Shown piece after piece: positions 1 through 8,425 of a stretch of DNA of 64,000 nucleotides. Position 1 is the first letter of the stretch. Every line of letters begins with the position of its first letter. Origin of the DNA: Drechmeria coniospora (taxonomy: Eukaryota > Ascomycota > Sordariomycetes > Hypocreales > Ophiocordycipitaceae); NCBI RefSeq assembly GCF_001625195.1, contig NC_054390.1, positions 2,070,027-2,134,026 of the forward strand, in the 5' to 3' direction. Below the pieces are notes generated by a model. That model had not been told where the DNA came from. It saw nothing but the letters and a program-made list of their open reading frames with translations, and did not search any database. The translations under genes were made by a program, and so were the position numbers.

Positions 1-743
1 ATAGCAGTACTACTGCCTAGCTAATTTACTACTGTCGCACGTTACGTGCAAAGTGGTACTTGGTCGACCAAGCAAGATTATTAATCGGGCCGTCAATTAA
101 CGCGCTCCCAACTACTACTAGTAGTTGCCCGCCAATAGTACTACTGTTGCGCTAGAGGACCCACCCAACTGCAACTAGCAGTTGCTTGTCAGTAGTACTA
201 CTACTAGCCCGCTCGACTACTGCAATAATGCTGCTGTACTGTCGCGACCGAACCCTAATACTAATTAACCCTGCTAGTTGCAACCAACTGGCAGTATAAC
301 TTAACCAGAGTATTTAGAGCTGCATTAAATACAAGCAGATTGTTCGGAGATGCATTGTATGGAATTAGACAGAATTCCAATACGTACATATTGCACTAAT
401 TAAGGTACTACCTCTCAGGTATAAAATGGTCCTCCCTTTCCTACACTCTTAGATAGTTAGGATAAGACAATATACACAAGACGTACGCTATGAATATATA
501 TGCACGCGCGCAAGCAAGTACAAGAAATACAACAGTCTTTCTTTTCTGAATTGTCCCTTGGCACTACTATTTGACTTGTTTAAATCTGTATTCCCTGCCT
601 AGTTACTAACTGGTGTACTTCCTGCTGTTACTAACAGCATCGATTGATATCCATTTTGGATAGTCCGTGCAACTGAACTTCCACTGCGCACCCTTCCTAT
701 TTTACCCCTTTATTCCAAGAGGTAATTCCCCTTTTTTTTAAGA
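1..743 (+). repeat. 5' LTR of C1, partial (Cop-A)
   Basis: Matches the 3' LTR at 7135-8073 over its whole length, starting about 195 bases into the LTR. It ends TTTTTAAGA immediately before the primer site. The Cop-A LTR begins TGTTAAAA and ends TTTTAAGA, so it has the usual TG start but GA rather than CA at the 3' end. All Cop-A copies in the window agree on this. Confidence 0.92.
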
Positions 744-757
744 GGTTATAAGCCCGG
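744..757 (+). other. Primer-binding site of C1, half-tRNA initiator-Met type
   Basis: GGTTATAAGCCCGG abuts the LTR. Its complement matches the anticodon-arm sequence GGGCTCATAACC of eukaryotic initiator tRNA-Met except for one C to T. Drosophila copia is known to prime from a tRNA-iMet fragment cut in the anticodon loop. The same site follows the 5' LTR in CB, C4, C5 and C6. The tRNA assignment is inference; the conserved position is seen directly. Confidence 0.72.
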
Positions 758-783
758 AAGGACTATACCAAAATCCCCCGGAA

Positions 784-957
784 CAATCGACCCAGCTGCC
801 AATACTACAACAAGTACTACTTATTGTACTTCCTAACGCACTTCTGCTGTAAGTACTACTTACGGCAATTCCAGGAAATCAATTCAACTACAGTATCCAG
901 CTGCCAATACAATAAGTACTACTTATTGCAACTACTAGTACTACTAGTATAAAGGTA
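784..957 (+). repeat. Leader repeats of C1 with TACTA-centred palindromes
   Basis: The untranslated leader carries partial direct repeats of a block starting CCAGCTGCCAATAC. Each block contains odd palindromes such as CAATAAGTACTACTTATTG and GTAAGTACTACTTAC. The C4 and C6 leaders have the same arrangement. No open frame is conserved here. Confidence 0.75.
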
Positions 958-1002
958 AACCGAAAATCTAGTTACTAACTAAATTGTATCTGTATTTTCA
1001 AA

Positions 1003-2160
1003 ATAGATTCCACCAAGGAAGGTCAGGCTACCAAAATACCTATCATATCGGAACTTAAGGCAATTATTTAAAGGCAACAACTATAGTATAATAATCTTTC
1101 CAATCGGTTTAACTAACTTACGGAACAATTAAACAATACCATTATACTAATTCAAAAACGCCTTAACAAAATAGAGCCCGAACATATACCTATCCAAGGA
1201 ATCCCAATATACAGTAGTAGTACTACTACTACTAAAGTAACTAATTTAAGCTCTAATATTAAGCTATCCAAGAAGGTATTCTTATTCCCAGAGTATGCTA
1301 AGCTTAAAGATACTAAGAACTTTAACTTATAGGAATAATTACTTTCCATCCAACTTAGTTCCCTTTGCCTGGAGGAATTTCTGAAAAACCTATTAATTAC
1401 TATTAGTTACTTATATTACAATTAATGCTCCCTGCTCATACTACTTCGGGATAGCTGTTCTAAGGGCCCGCGAGTATTAATTGCATAGATTTACAACCCA
1501 ACAAATGCCTATCTATCGCTAAAATAATAGTACTCAAAGGGCTAGGCAGCCCAACGTTGCAATCTCTACAATTCCTACTACAACCTTATACTCAAAGGGT
1601 ATAAAGGAATACTTAAGGCGTTTAATTTAAAATTCAACAGCTGCCTTACTCGACTTTAACTTACTGGAGTAAGTATTGACCCTTTGGATTAGGCAAATCG
1701 ATACCTTATAACTATTGGTCCTATTTTCTTACAATAGGCTGTAATATAACGCAATAATCTCCAAACTAATACTGTCTTGGGGATTAATACAGTATCCCTT
1801 AACCTGCAATACCTTCAGACTAACTTACTAGAAGAATATTAAAATCCTAATAGTCCTAGTTTCCAAGCATTCAGTCACAGGATAACTCAACTACCCAAAA
1901 CACTAGACAATAGGTCTACTAGACTTAGTCAACCCAACCGACCCAATCGACCCAATCGACCTAATCGACCCAATCGACCTAATCGACCCAAATCATCCGA
2001 CAACCGACCTAACCAACCCAATTAACCCAATTAACCCAACCGACCCAAACGATACAATCGAACCAAAAACCATACACTAGACAAAGGTACTACTAGTTTT
2101 CTAACTGGTAACTACAGCCTATTAACTGGCTGTATAGGGTTACCTGATTCCTGTTAGGAA
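1003..2160 (+). pseudogene. gag: C1 gag remnant
   Basis: The nucleocapsid precursor of the Copia element. The start codon reads ATA where the less damaged C4 has ATG at the aligned position (30703), so the start was lost to a G to A change. The frame then meets many TAA/TAG codons. A conserved stretch around residues 80-110 (YAKLKDTKNFNL) resembles the NY-x-W gag core of Copia elements. Residues encoded by 1928-2060 form a Thr/Ile-Asp-Pro repeat, apparently in place of a zinc knuckle, since no clear Cys-His box is seen. Homologues lie in C4, CB, C5 and C6. Certain as a gag position; the exact 3' limit is unclear because gag and pol appear to form one polyprotein. Confidence 0.75.
1928..2060 (+). 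repeat. 9-bp coding repeat (Asp-Pro-rich) in C1
   Basis: About a dozen imperfect copies of a 9-bp unit like CGACCCAAT, encoding a repeated x-D-P tripeptide at the end of gag. Cognate repeats lie in C4 (about 31890-31965) and C6 (about 60595-60720), with a looser N-P version in CB (about 26760-26835). Confidence 0.8.
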
Positions 2161-2620
2161 TTAGATACCGACTCTAATTCCGAATAAGAATTAGTACTAT
2201 TACCCGATTTGGGTAATATTAGTATGATATATTGTATTAATAACAACGATACGTACCGAATGGGCCTACTTTACGATACTAGCTTAACCTGTTATTTAGT
2301 TAACAACCGGCTTAAGTTTACGACTTTCCGACCTATTGCAAAATCCCAAGCAAAACCAATTATAACAGGAGGTAGCCCAATTTATCCCAAAGGTATTGGC
2401 TATACTGAATTTACTGTACTAATTCGCACCAATCTATCTGTCTACGGTACTCTTGTTTTACAAAAAGCACTATACATTCCGAAATTGGAGGTTAGTATTG
2501 TTAGTAGAATTCGCCACTATACGTCTAGAGGAATACTTATTAAGGAATATCTATATAACTTAAATCGATAGTTATACGGACTCCTTAACTTCTAGAAATA
2601 CGGCTTCTTCCTACAACAGT
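2161..2620 (+). pseudogene. C1 protease domain remnant
   Basis: The aspartic (retropepsin-type) protease part of the Copia polyprotein, which cleaves Gag-Pol in the virus-like particle. The longest open stretch (2209-2571) contains LLYDTSLTCYLVNN. The active-site triad D-T-G reads D-T-S here, one G to A from the intact D-T-G kept by C4 near 32190. After it come the conserved YPKGIGYTEF and LYIPKLEVSIVSRIRHY segments seen in all sister copies. The missing glycine alone should inactivate the enzyme. Confidence 0.85.
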
Positions 2621-2736
2621 AAGGTTAACAAACGCCCTATCTAACGAAATTAGATACTTCCCACTCTAGCTACTACAGTAGCTACGGAATTACAGTCGAA
2701 ATTCCCTCCCAACCCCCCCCTAGGCTACCGAAGCAG

Positions 2737-2962
2737 AGGATTGGTCGGCACCTTCAACGGTGCCTCGGTCGGCACCTTCCCTAGTGCCTCGGTCGGTACC
2801 TTTATCGGTACCTCGGTTAGTACCTTCACCGGTACCTCGGTCGGCACCTTTACCGGTGCCTCGGTCGGTACCTTTACTAGTACCTCGGTCGGCACCTTTA
2901 CCGGTACCTCGGTCGGCACCTTCCACAGTGCCTCGGTCGGTACCCAGATCGGTACCTAGCCC
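2737..2962 (+). repeat. 24-bp coding minisatellite in C1
   Basis: Roughly nine tandem copies of a 24-bp unit around CCTCGGTCGGCACCTT. In the pol frame the unit encodes an 8-residue motif PRSxPxxV between protease and integrase. The unit lacks stops in several frames on both strands, which explains the overlapping spurious ORFs. Copy number and unit type differ among C1, C4 and C6; CB and C5 have a related 12/24-bp version. Confidence 0.9.
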
Positions 2963-3215
2963 AACTGCCAGTTCGGCTATACTAAGGGACCTTACTAAGG
3001 CTACCCTATTTAAAGACTGTTAAAATTACTGGTATTTATACTAGTAAGACTACCCAAATAGGATACTATCCTATGTGTTGCCATTTGCAACACCGGGCAG
3101 CAGTACTACTGCTTGCCCATATACTACCACTGTACTGCACGTACAGGTAGTATATCGAGTTGACGAATTGCACTTGCTATGCAAATTCTCCTCACTCCGA
3201 CTTGGTACAATTGAT

Positions 3216-3461
3216 GGCAGTACTACTGCCCAGCCAATTTACTACTGTCGCACGTTACGTGCAAAGTAGTACTTGGTCGACCAAGCAAGATCATTGATCG
3301 GGCCGTCAATTGACGCGCTCCCAACTACTACTAGTAGTTGCCCGCCAACAGTACTACTGTTGCGCGGGAGGACCCACCCAACTGCAACTAGCAGTTGCTT
3401 GCCAGTAGTACTACTACTGGTCCGCTCGACTACTGCAGTACTGCTGCTGTACTGTCGCGAC
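3216..3461 (+). repeat. Palindrome array in Cop-A U3
   Basis: About a dozen near-contiguous short inverted repeats in about 245 bp upstream of the TATA box. Examples: GGCAGTACTACTGCC (3216), GCACGTTACGTGC (3250), CTTGGTCGACCAAG (3272), GATCATTGATC (3289), CGTCAATTGACG (3304), CAACTACTACTAGTAGTTG (3322), CAACAGTACTACTGTTG (3346), GCAACTAGCAGTTGC (3384), CAGTAGTACTACTACTG (3403), TACTGCAGTA (3431), GTCGCGAC (3454). Most arms match perfectly. The array recurs in the other Cop-A LTRs. Confidence 0.92.
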
Positions 3462-3632
3462 CGAACCCTAATACTGATCAACCCTGCTAGTTGCAACCAA
3501 CTTGCAGTATGACTCAACCAGAGTATTTGGAGCTGCATTGAATGCAAGCAGATTGTTCGGAGATGCATTGTATGGAATCAGATAGAATTCCAACACGTAC
3601 ACATTGCACTGATTGAGGTACTACCTCTCAGG

Positions 3633-3639
3633 TATAAAA
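3633..3639 (+). promoter_or_regulatory. TATA box of Cop-A LTR
   Basis: TATAAAA in the context GGTATAAAATGG, conserved in all Cop-A LTRs. It places the U3/R border about 25-35 bases downstream, so the palindrome array lies in U3 and the paired GTTACTAAC hairpins at 3798-3837 lie in the transcribed R-U5 part. Confidence 0.6.
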
Positions 3640-3797
3640 TGGTCCTCCCTTTCCTACACTCTTAGATAGTTAGGATAATGCACACGCTGAAAACACACAC
3701 GCACGCGCGCAAGCAAGCACCAGAAACACAACAGTCTTTCTTTTCTGAATTGTCCCTTGGCACTCCTATTTGACTTGTTCAAATCTGTATTCCTTGC

Positions 3798-3837
3798 CCA
3801 GTTACTAACTGGTGCACTTCCTGCTGTTACTAACAGC
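3798..3837 (+). repeat. Paired GTTACTAAC palindromes in R-U5
   Basis: CCAGTTACTAACTGG (3798-3812) and GCTGTTACTAACAGC (3823-3837) share the centre GTTACTAAC but have different arms. The same pair, similarly spaced, occurs in the Cop-C LTR (about 16620-16670). In damaged form it occurs in Cop-B, although the LTR families otherwise differ. Confidence 0.88.
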
Positions 3838-4069
3838 CTCGATTGATATCCATTTTGGATAGTCCGTGCAACTGAACTTCCACTGCGCACCCTTCCTATT
3901 TTACCCCTTTATTCCAAGAGGTAATTCCCCTTTTTATTTTAAGAAAGACCCTATAGAAGACCCAATCCCTATAGAGGCAACAGACCAATTAGTAGTCCCA
4001 ACTGCTAGTCTTAGGGAATAAGTTCTTCCAACTACTTGTTTGGAATCCAACAACCAGTCTTACCAAAGA

Positions 4070-4850
4070 CTATTGCAATAAGCGGGCATTTAGCACATTC
4101 GACTAGGGTACATTAGTCTCCTACTCTTAAAAAAGACCAATAGTATTACTACTAGGCTGTCTGACTTTTCGTCTATTTAGGCTACCGATTTCTAATGCCT
4201 TGCCTATATTTAGGCTAAATCTACTAAACGCTAGTCTAGGGATCCCATTAACGATCCAGACTACGTTCTTGATTTAATTGCGGGTAATACATTTGGGATT
4301 CGATTAGTATCCTATAATCGTAAGTCTGTAGGTCTTATACTAATTAATCGAAAATCCCGCTTCCGTTGGGTATTGATCTTACCCAACAAGGAGGGATTAA
4401 CTATTCTCTAGGCTATTCGGAATCTCTTCAAAAGCCTTAAACGACAGTATAACTATTACCCAAAACAGTTATTTTTCGACGAGGGTATAGAAATTAACAT
4501 ATTGCTCTAGACTTAGTTGGGTAAGAAAGGAATTCTATTCGACATATCTTACCCGTATACGCCCGAACAGAACGGACTTACCGAACGGTCCATACGAGTT
4601 ATCCTAGACCGACTATATACAACAATAATCTAGGTAGGCCTTCCACTTTTCCTCTAGTCTACCGTTCTTCCTACTATAGTTAATCTTATTAACTATACTG
4701 CAATTTCGAACCGGGATTTGAGTCCCTACCAATTACTGAAACAGGAATTACAGGGACTAAAAATGCCACTAAATCTTACGGCCTATAAGGCTATTAGTGC
4801 ATATTGCAAAGTCCTAATTCCTTATCAGAAACGGATTTAAAGTACCAAAC
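4070..4850 (+). pseudogene. C1 integrase domain remnant
   Basis: The Copia integrase, which joins cDNA to the host genome. At the start the HHCC-type finger is reduced to an H-x-R-L-G-Y remnant (expected L-G-H). The core follows with the GLILINRKSRFRW strand and a DEG block near 4480. The diagnostic PYTPEQNGLTER segment near 4560-4580 carries the catalytic glutamate. After it comes the C-terminal SPYQLL and NLTAYKA stretch typical of the GKGY-like region. Several TAG/TAA codons interrupt the frame. The solo LTR at 3018-3944 lies just upstream in the polyprotein. Confidence 0.88.
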
Positions 4851-5115
4851 TGGCATCCCGAACAGAACCAGTAAGGCTACTAGCCACGCTAGGTTTAAAA
4901 ACATACCTTATGTATATGCCTTCTAGGAGGTCGGTTACAAAAACTACCTTCCTAAAAATCCTAGAAGGTATTGGCCCTATCTCCCAAGGGCTTCCCCGAC
5001 TACTAAGTCCTAGTGTTAAAGGACTAGAGTTAGAGGGGGAAATTGAAATAGTAGATTTAACTACTACTATCTTGCAAAGCAACTCCAGTCCCCTAATACC
5101 TAGGGAGACAAAGGG

Positions 5116-5335
5116 GGCTACTAGTCCTACTAGGACTAGTAGGTTGCAACTGGCCAATGGACCGACTAGTCCTGCTAGGACTAGTAGGTTGCAAGAGGCC
5201 AACGGACCGACTAGTCCTACTAGGACTAGCAGGTTGCAAGAGGCCAACGGACCGACTAGTTCTACTAGGACTAGTAGGTTGCAAGAAGCCAACGGACCGA
5301 CTAGTCCTACTAGGACTAGTACTACAGAGGGGGTC
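5116..5335 (+). repeat. 45-bp coding minisatellite in C1
   Basis: Four full copies of a 45-bp unit encoding a 15-residue motif beginning RLQEANGPTSPTRTS, between integrase and RT. C4 has one unit, C6 five plus two short variants, C5 about two plus a variant, and CB one degraded unit. The unit is open in the reverse complement too, giving Leu/Val-rich antisense frames without meaning. Confidence 0.92.
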
Positions 5336-5479
5336 CTAGCCCAACCAACAGAGGATCTACTAAATACCTCTCTTCCAGATAAACCTAAATTAGAAGATAA
5401 TTCTAATTTAGTGGATTTCAACTTAGTATGCTGGATTAAGAACCTATGCTACTAAGCTAAGGCAAAGCAACTACTAGTT

Positions 5480-7122
5480 AGTAGTAAGCCTACTAACTGG
5501 AAGCAGGTACTTAAATCAGACAACAAAGACTAGTAGATAAGTACTATATTCTCTGAATTTCAGCAACTTATCCTAGCAGGGGTATTTCATTTTATCCTAC
5601 TTTAAGAAATACTAACTAGTAGACGACTCCTTAAAAGCCGTCTTATCCTATAAGTCAAAAAGGACCAGCAAAACAATCCTATTAAATTCAAGGTACGTTT
5701 AGTAGCTAAAGGATTTATACAGATTAAAGGTCTTAACTACCTAAAGACCTTTATAGCTATAAGTATTCCTCCTACCTAGAGGATACTACTAGCTCTTACT
5801 GCCTAGAATAATTAGTATATTAAACAAATTGACTTTATTAGTACTTTCCTTAATAGTAAGCTACCTAAAGTTAATTTCCTTAAAATACCTAATAGACTAG
5901 AAGCATTTATTAGTCTCAATAAGACTAATAATATAGGTAAGCAACTAGCCAAGCTAGGCTACAACCCAGTAGTTAAATAAGGCATTCTTTTAAAGAAAGC
6001 ACTCTATAGTCTTAAACAAGGACCTAGAGAGTAGCAAGATATACTTTCCAAACTACTCTATTAATACGGATATCGACCTCTTGTATCCGATCCAGCTATC
6101 TACTATAATAGTACTGCTAGTACCTATATAGTTAGCCATATTAACGACTGTTTGCTTATTGGGCCGAACCTTATGTATATTAATAAGTTAAAACAAAAAC
6201 TATATAAGGTTTACCTAATTAAAGATTGCAGGTAGGCTGCGTTCTTCTTAGGCGTACAGATTAGCCGAACGACTAAGGGTATTACCCTTAGTCAAAAGGG
6301 GTATATCGAAGAAGCACTATTGCAATTTAGGCTAAAGGGGGCTAAGGTAGTAGCAATACCATTACAGCTAGGTATACTTAAACAAGCTATAACAATACCT
6401 CTTCCTCCCTTACCTATAACCGATTAATTGGTATACTAACAGATAGTTAGGACCCTAATATACCTAATGCTATTAACCCGACTAGATATAGCCTTTGCAA
6501 TCCAATAGCTATCTCGGTATATGCATCAGGCTACTAGTCTCCAACTATTAACCGGTAAGAACCTTCTTTAATATCTAAAAGGAACTATAGACCTAGCTAT
6601 TTACTATTAGTCTAAGTCCCTAGTACCTAGCCTGTTTGGATTTTCAGACAGCGACTTTATAGGTAACTTAGATTCCTCTAAGTCTACCTATAGGTACCTC
6701 TTTACCCTAGTAGGTAGACCAATCTACTGGAAGTCAAAAAGGGCAAGTACAATTGCTCTTTTAACTATAGAGGCAGAATCCAATGCCCTACTGGAAGTAA
6801 TTCGGGAACTTAAATGGCTGGATAGTCTGTTTACAGAAATAGGTAAAAGTCTTTAAAAACCCATTCTACTTCTGTACAATAATAATAGATCCATCTCCAA
6901 CGCCAACAACCTAAATTAGCACTCTCGTACCAAATACACTTTACTAAAGTTTCGGTACATTCGGCAAGAAGCAACAAGCGGCTTAGCTAAAATCAGCTAT
7001 CTCGATACTAAGTCAATACCTACTAACAGTCTTACTAAGGCCCTTACTACTAATCTCTTCCAACGATACCTTAGCCTACTAGGTCTTCAAAGGATTCCTA
7101 TTTAGCAGTATCCTTACTAGCT
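5480..7122 (+). pseudogene. C1 reverse transcriptase-RNase H remnant
   Basis: The RVT_2-type RT followed by Copia RNase H. Seen in order: VRLVAKGFIQIKGLNY (about 5695), IDFISTFLNSKLP (motif A region, about 5830), LYSLKQGPRE (about 6005), the catalytic turn reading I-N-D-C-L-L-I-G (about 6140), FFLGVQISR and LTRLDIAFA. The RNase H part shows SDSDFIGN, TIEAESNALLEV and the C-terminal KYTLLKFRYIRQE. The catalytic Y-x-D-D is damaged (first Asp to Asn), and TAG codons occur throughout. The purine tract and 3' LTR follow directly. Confidence 0.9.
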
Positions 7123-7134
7123 AAATAGAGGGGG
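7123..7134 (+). other. Polypurine tract of C1
   Basis: AAATAGAGGGGG immediately before the 3' LTR, the expected plus-strand primer. The identical tract precedes the 3' LTRs of CB (54223-54234) and C4 (51929-51940). Its complement lies at 44526-44537 (C5) and 56405-56416 (C6). Confidence 0.85.
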
Positions 7135-8073
7135 TATTAAAATTACTAGTATTTATACTAGTAAGACTACCCAAATAGGATACTATCCTATATATTGCTA
7201 TTTGCAACACCGGGCAGTAGTACTACTGCTTGCCCATATACTACTACTATACTATACGTACAGGTAGTATATTGAGTTAACAAATTGCACTTACTATACA
7301 AATTCTCCTTGCTCCAACTTAGTACAATTAATAGCAGTACTACTGCCCAGCCAATTTACTACTATCGCACGTTACGTGCAAAGTAGTACTTAGTCGACCA
7401 AGCAAGATTATTAATCGGGCCGTTAATTAACGCGCTCCTAACTACTACTAGTAGTTACCCGCCAATAGTACTACTATTGCGCTAGAGGACCTACCTAACT
7501 GCAACTAGCAGTTGCTTATTAGTAGTACTACTACTGGCCCGCTCGACTACTATAATAATACTACTATACTATTGCGACCGAACCCTAATACTAATCAACC
7601 CTACTAGTTGCAACTAACTAGCAGTATAACTCAACCAGAGTATTTGGAGCTGCATTAAATGCAAGCAGATTATTCGGAGATGCATTGTATGGAATCAGAC
7701 AGAATTCCAATACGTACACATTGCACTAATTAAGGTACTACCTCTTAGGTATAAAATGGTCCTCCCTTTCCTATACTCTTAAATAGTTAGGATAAGACAA
7801 CATACACAAGACGTATGCTGTAAACACATATACATGCGCGTAAGTAAGTACAAGAAACACCACAGTCTTTCTTTTCTGAATTGTCCCTTGGCACTACTAT
7901 TTAACTTATTCAAATCTGTATTCCCTGCCCAGTTACTAACTGGTATACTTCCTGCTATTACTAATAGCATCGATTGATATCCATTTTGGATAGTCCGTAC
8001 AACTAAACTTCCACTGCGCACCCTTCCTATTTTACCCCTTTATTCCAAGAGGTAATTCCCCTTTTTTTTAAGA
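7135..8073 (+). repeat. 3' LTR of C1 (Cop-A)
   Basis: 939 bp. It begins TATTAAAATT (TG changed to TA by the RIP-type change) and ends TTTTTAAGA. It is clearly more AT-rich than the 5' LTR and the solo LTR, with loss of many CA/TG sites. Confidence 0.93.
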
Positions 8074-8171
8074 CTACTTATAATACCTAGTAGTAGTATT
8101 ACTACTTACTAATATACTACTACTGTACTATATATATAAGTAGTATATTGAGTTAACGAATTGTACTTACT
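8074..8171 (+). repeat. Old Cop-A-like LTR remnant, part 1
   Basis: Matches the early part of the C4 LTR (from CTACTTGCAATACC onward) with heavy C to T/G to A damage. It is cut on the left by C1 and on the right by G1. It continues at 14512 after the TTACT duplication (8167-8171). Confidence 0.85.
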
Positions 8172-8372
8172 TGTTATAATATTAGGCTTTGCCTAATAGA
8201 GCTACGTCCTAGGATAGAGCCACGTACTACCGTACGTAACTCGTATCCTATAACTAAGCAGGCATTAGAGTATAAGTACTCTAATGCCCAGTACCTTAAG
8301 TTAGTATTCCGTAGGTTTCTTAATAACTATTTCCGACCACTAGATACTAGTAGTACTAGTAACTCTATAATA
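8172..8372 (+). repeat. 5' LTR of G1
   Basis: 201 bp, TGTTATAATATTAGGC to CTATAATA (end CA changed to TA). It contains two hairpins: ATTAGGC-TTT-GCCTAAT near its start and a long one around 8252-8279 equivalent to the perfect 12-bp stem in G2. Confidence 0.93.
8313..8323 (+). other. Self-primer segment in G1 LTR (likely mRNA 5' end)
   Basis: AGGTTTCTTAA inside the LTR is the exact reverse complement of 8374-8384 beyond the LTR. In Tf1-type elements the first 11 bases of the mRNA fold back onto the primer site, so this segment should mark the start of R. Confidence 0.78.
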
Positions 8373-8373
8373 T

Positions 8374-8384
8374 TTAAGAAACCT
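8374..8384 (+). other. Self-priming PBS of G1
   Basis: TTAAGAAACCT, one base after the LTR, is fully complementary to LTR bases 8313-8323. It matches the 11-nt self-priming known for Tf1/sushi chromoviruses. G2 (25193-25203) and the different family Gyp-2 (35937-35947) have the same geometry. Confidence 0.8.
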
Positions 8385-8425
8385 CCCTTCGTTACGGTAA
8401 GTAATAGGCTGCAGACTATTAAACA

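Larger units (their letters stand above)
3018..3944 (+). mobile_element. Solo Cop-A LTR inserted in C1
   Basis: A 927-bp LTR from TGTTAAAA to TTTTAAGA, flanked by the target duplication AAGAC (3013-3017 and 3945-3949). The interrupted pol frame resumes exactly after it. It keeps many CA and TG dinucleotides lost from C1 itself, so it is younger and little RIP-mutated. It is a good reference for Cop-A promoter structure. No internal region remains, as expected after LTR-LTR recombination. Confidence 0.95.
1..8073 (+). mobile_element. Copia element C1 (Cop-A family), 5' end cut by window
   Basis: A near-complete Ty1/Copia-type LTR retrotransposon on the + strand. Order: partial 5' LTR, primer site, leader, gag, protease, integrase, RT-RNase H, purine tract, 3' LTR. 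This integrase-before-RT order defines the Copia superfamily. All frames are broken by TAA/TAG at expected Gln codons and by Cys/Gly/Asp-changing G to A transitions, as RIP would cause, so it is dead. A younger solo LTR of the same family interrupts it at 3018-3944. The right flank begins CTACT (8074-8078), the presumed target duplication; the left copy lies outside the window. The flank is itself a Cop-A-type LTR remnant, so C1 jumped into an older relative. Confidence 0.93.

Noticed and set aside
744..757. tRNA gene suggested by the anticodon-arm-like match
   Set aside because: Only about 14 bases match and no cloverleaf follows; the position after the LTR marks it as a primer site.
1152..1349. 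65-codon hydrophobic minus-strand ORF in C1
   Set aside because: Shadow of gag; composition reflects AT-rich sequence.
2720..2959. Repetitive Gly/Thr/Phe and Gly-Ala-Asp-Arg-rich ORFs on both strands
   Set aside because: They are alternative frames of the 24-bp minisatellite; only the PRSxPxxV frame continues into integrase. The same applies at 32604-32868 and 59693-59938.
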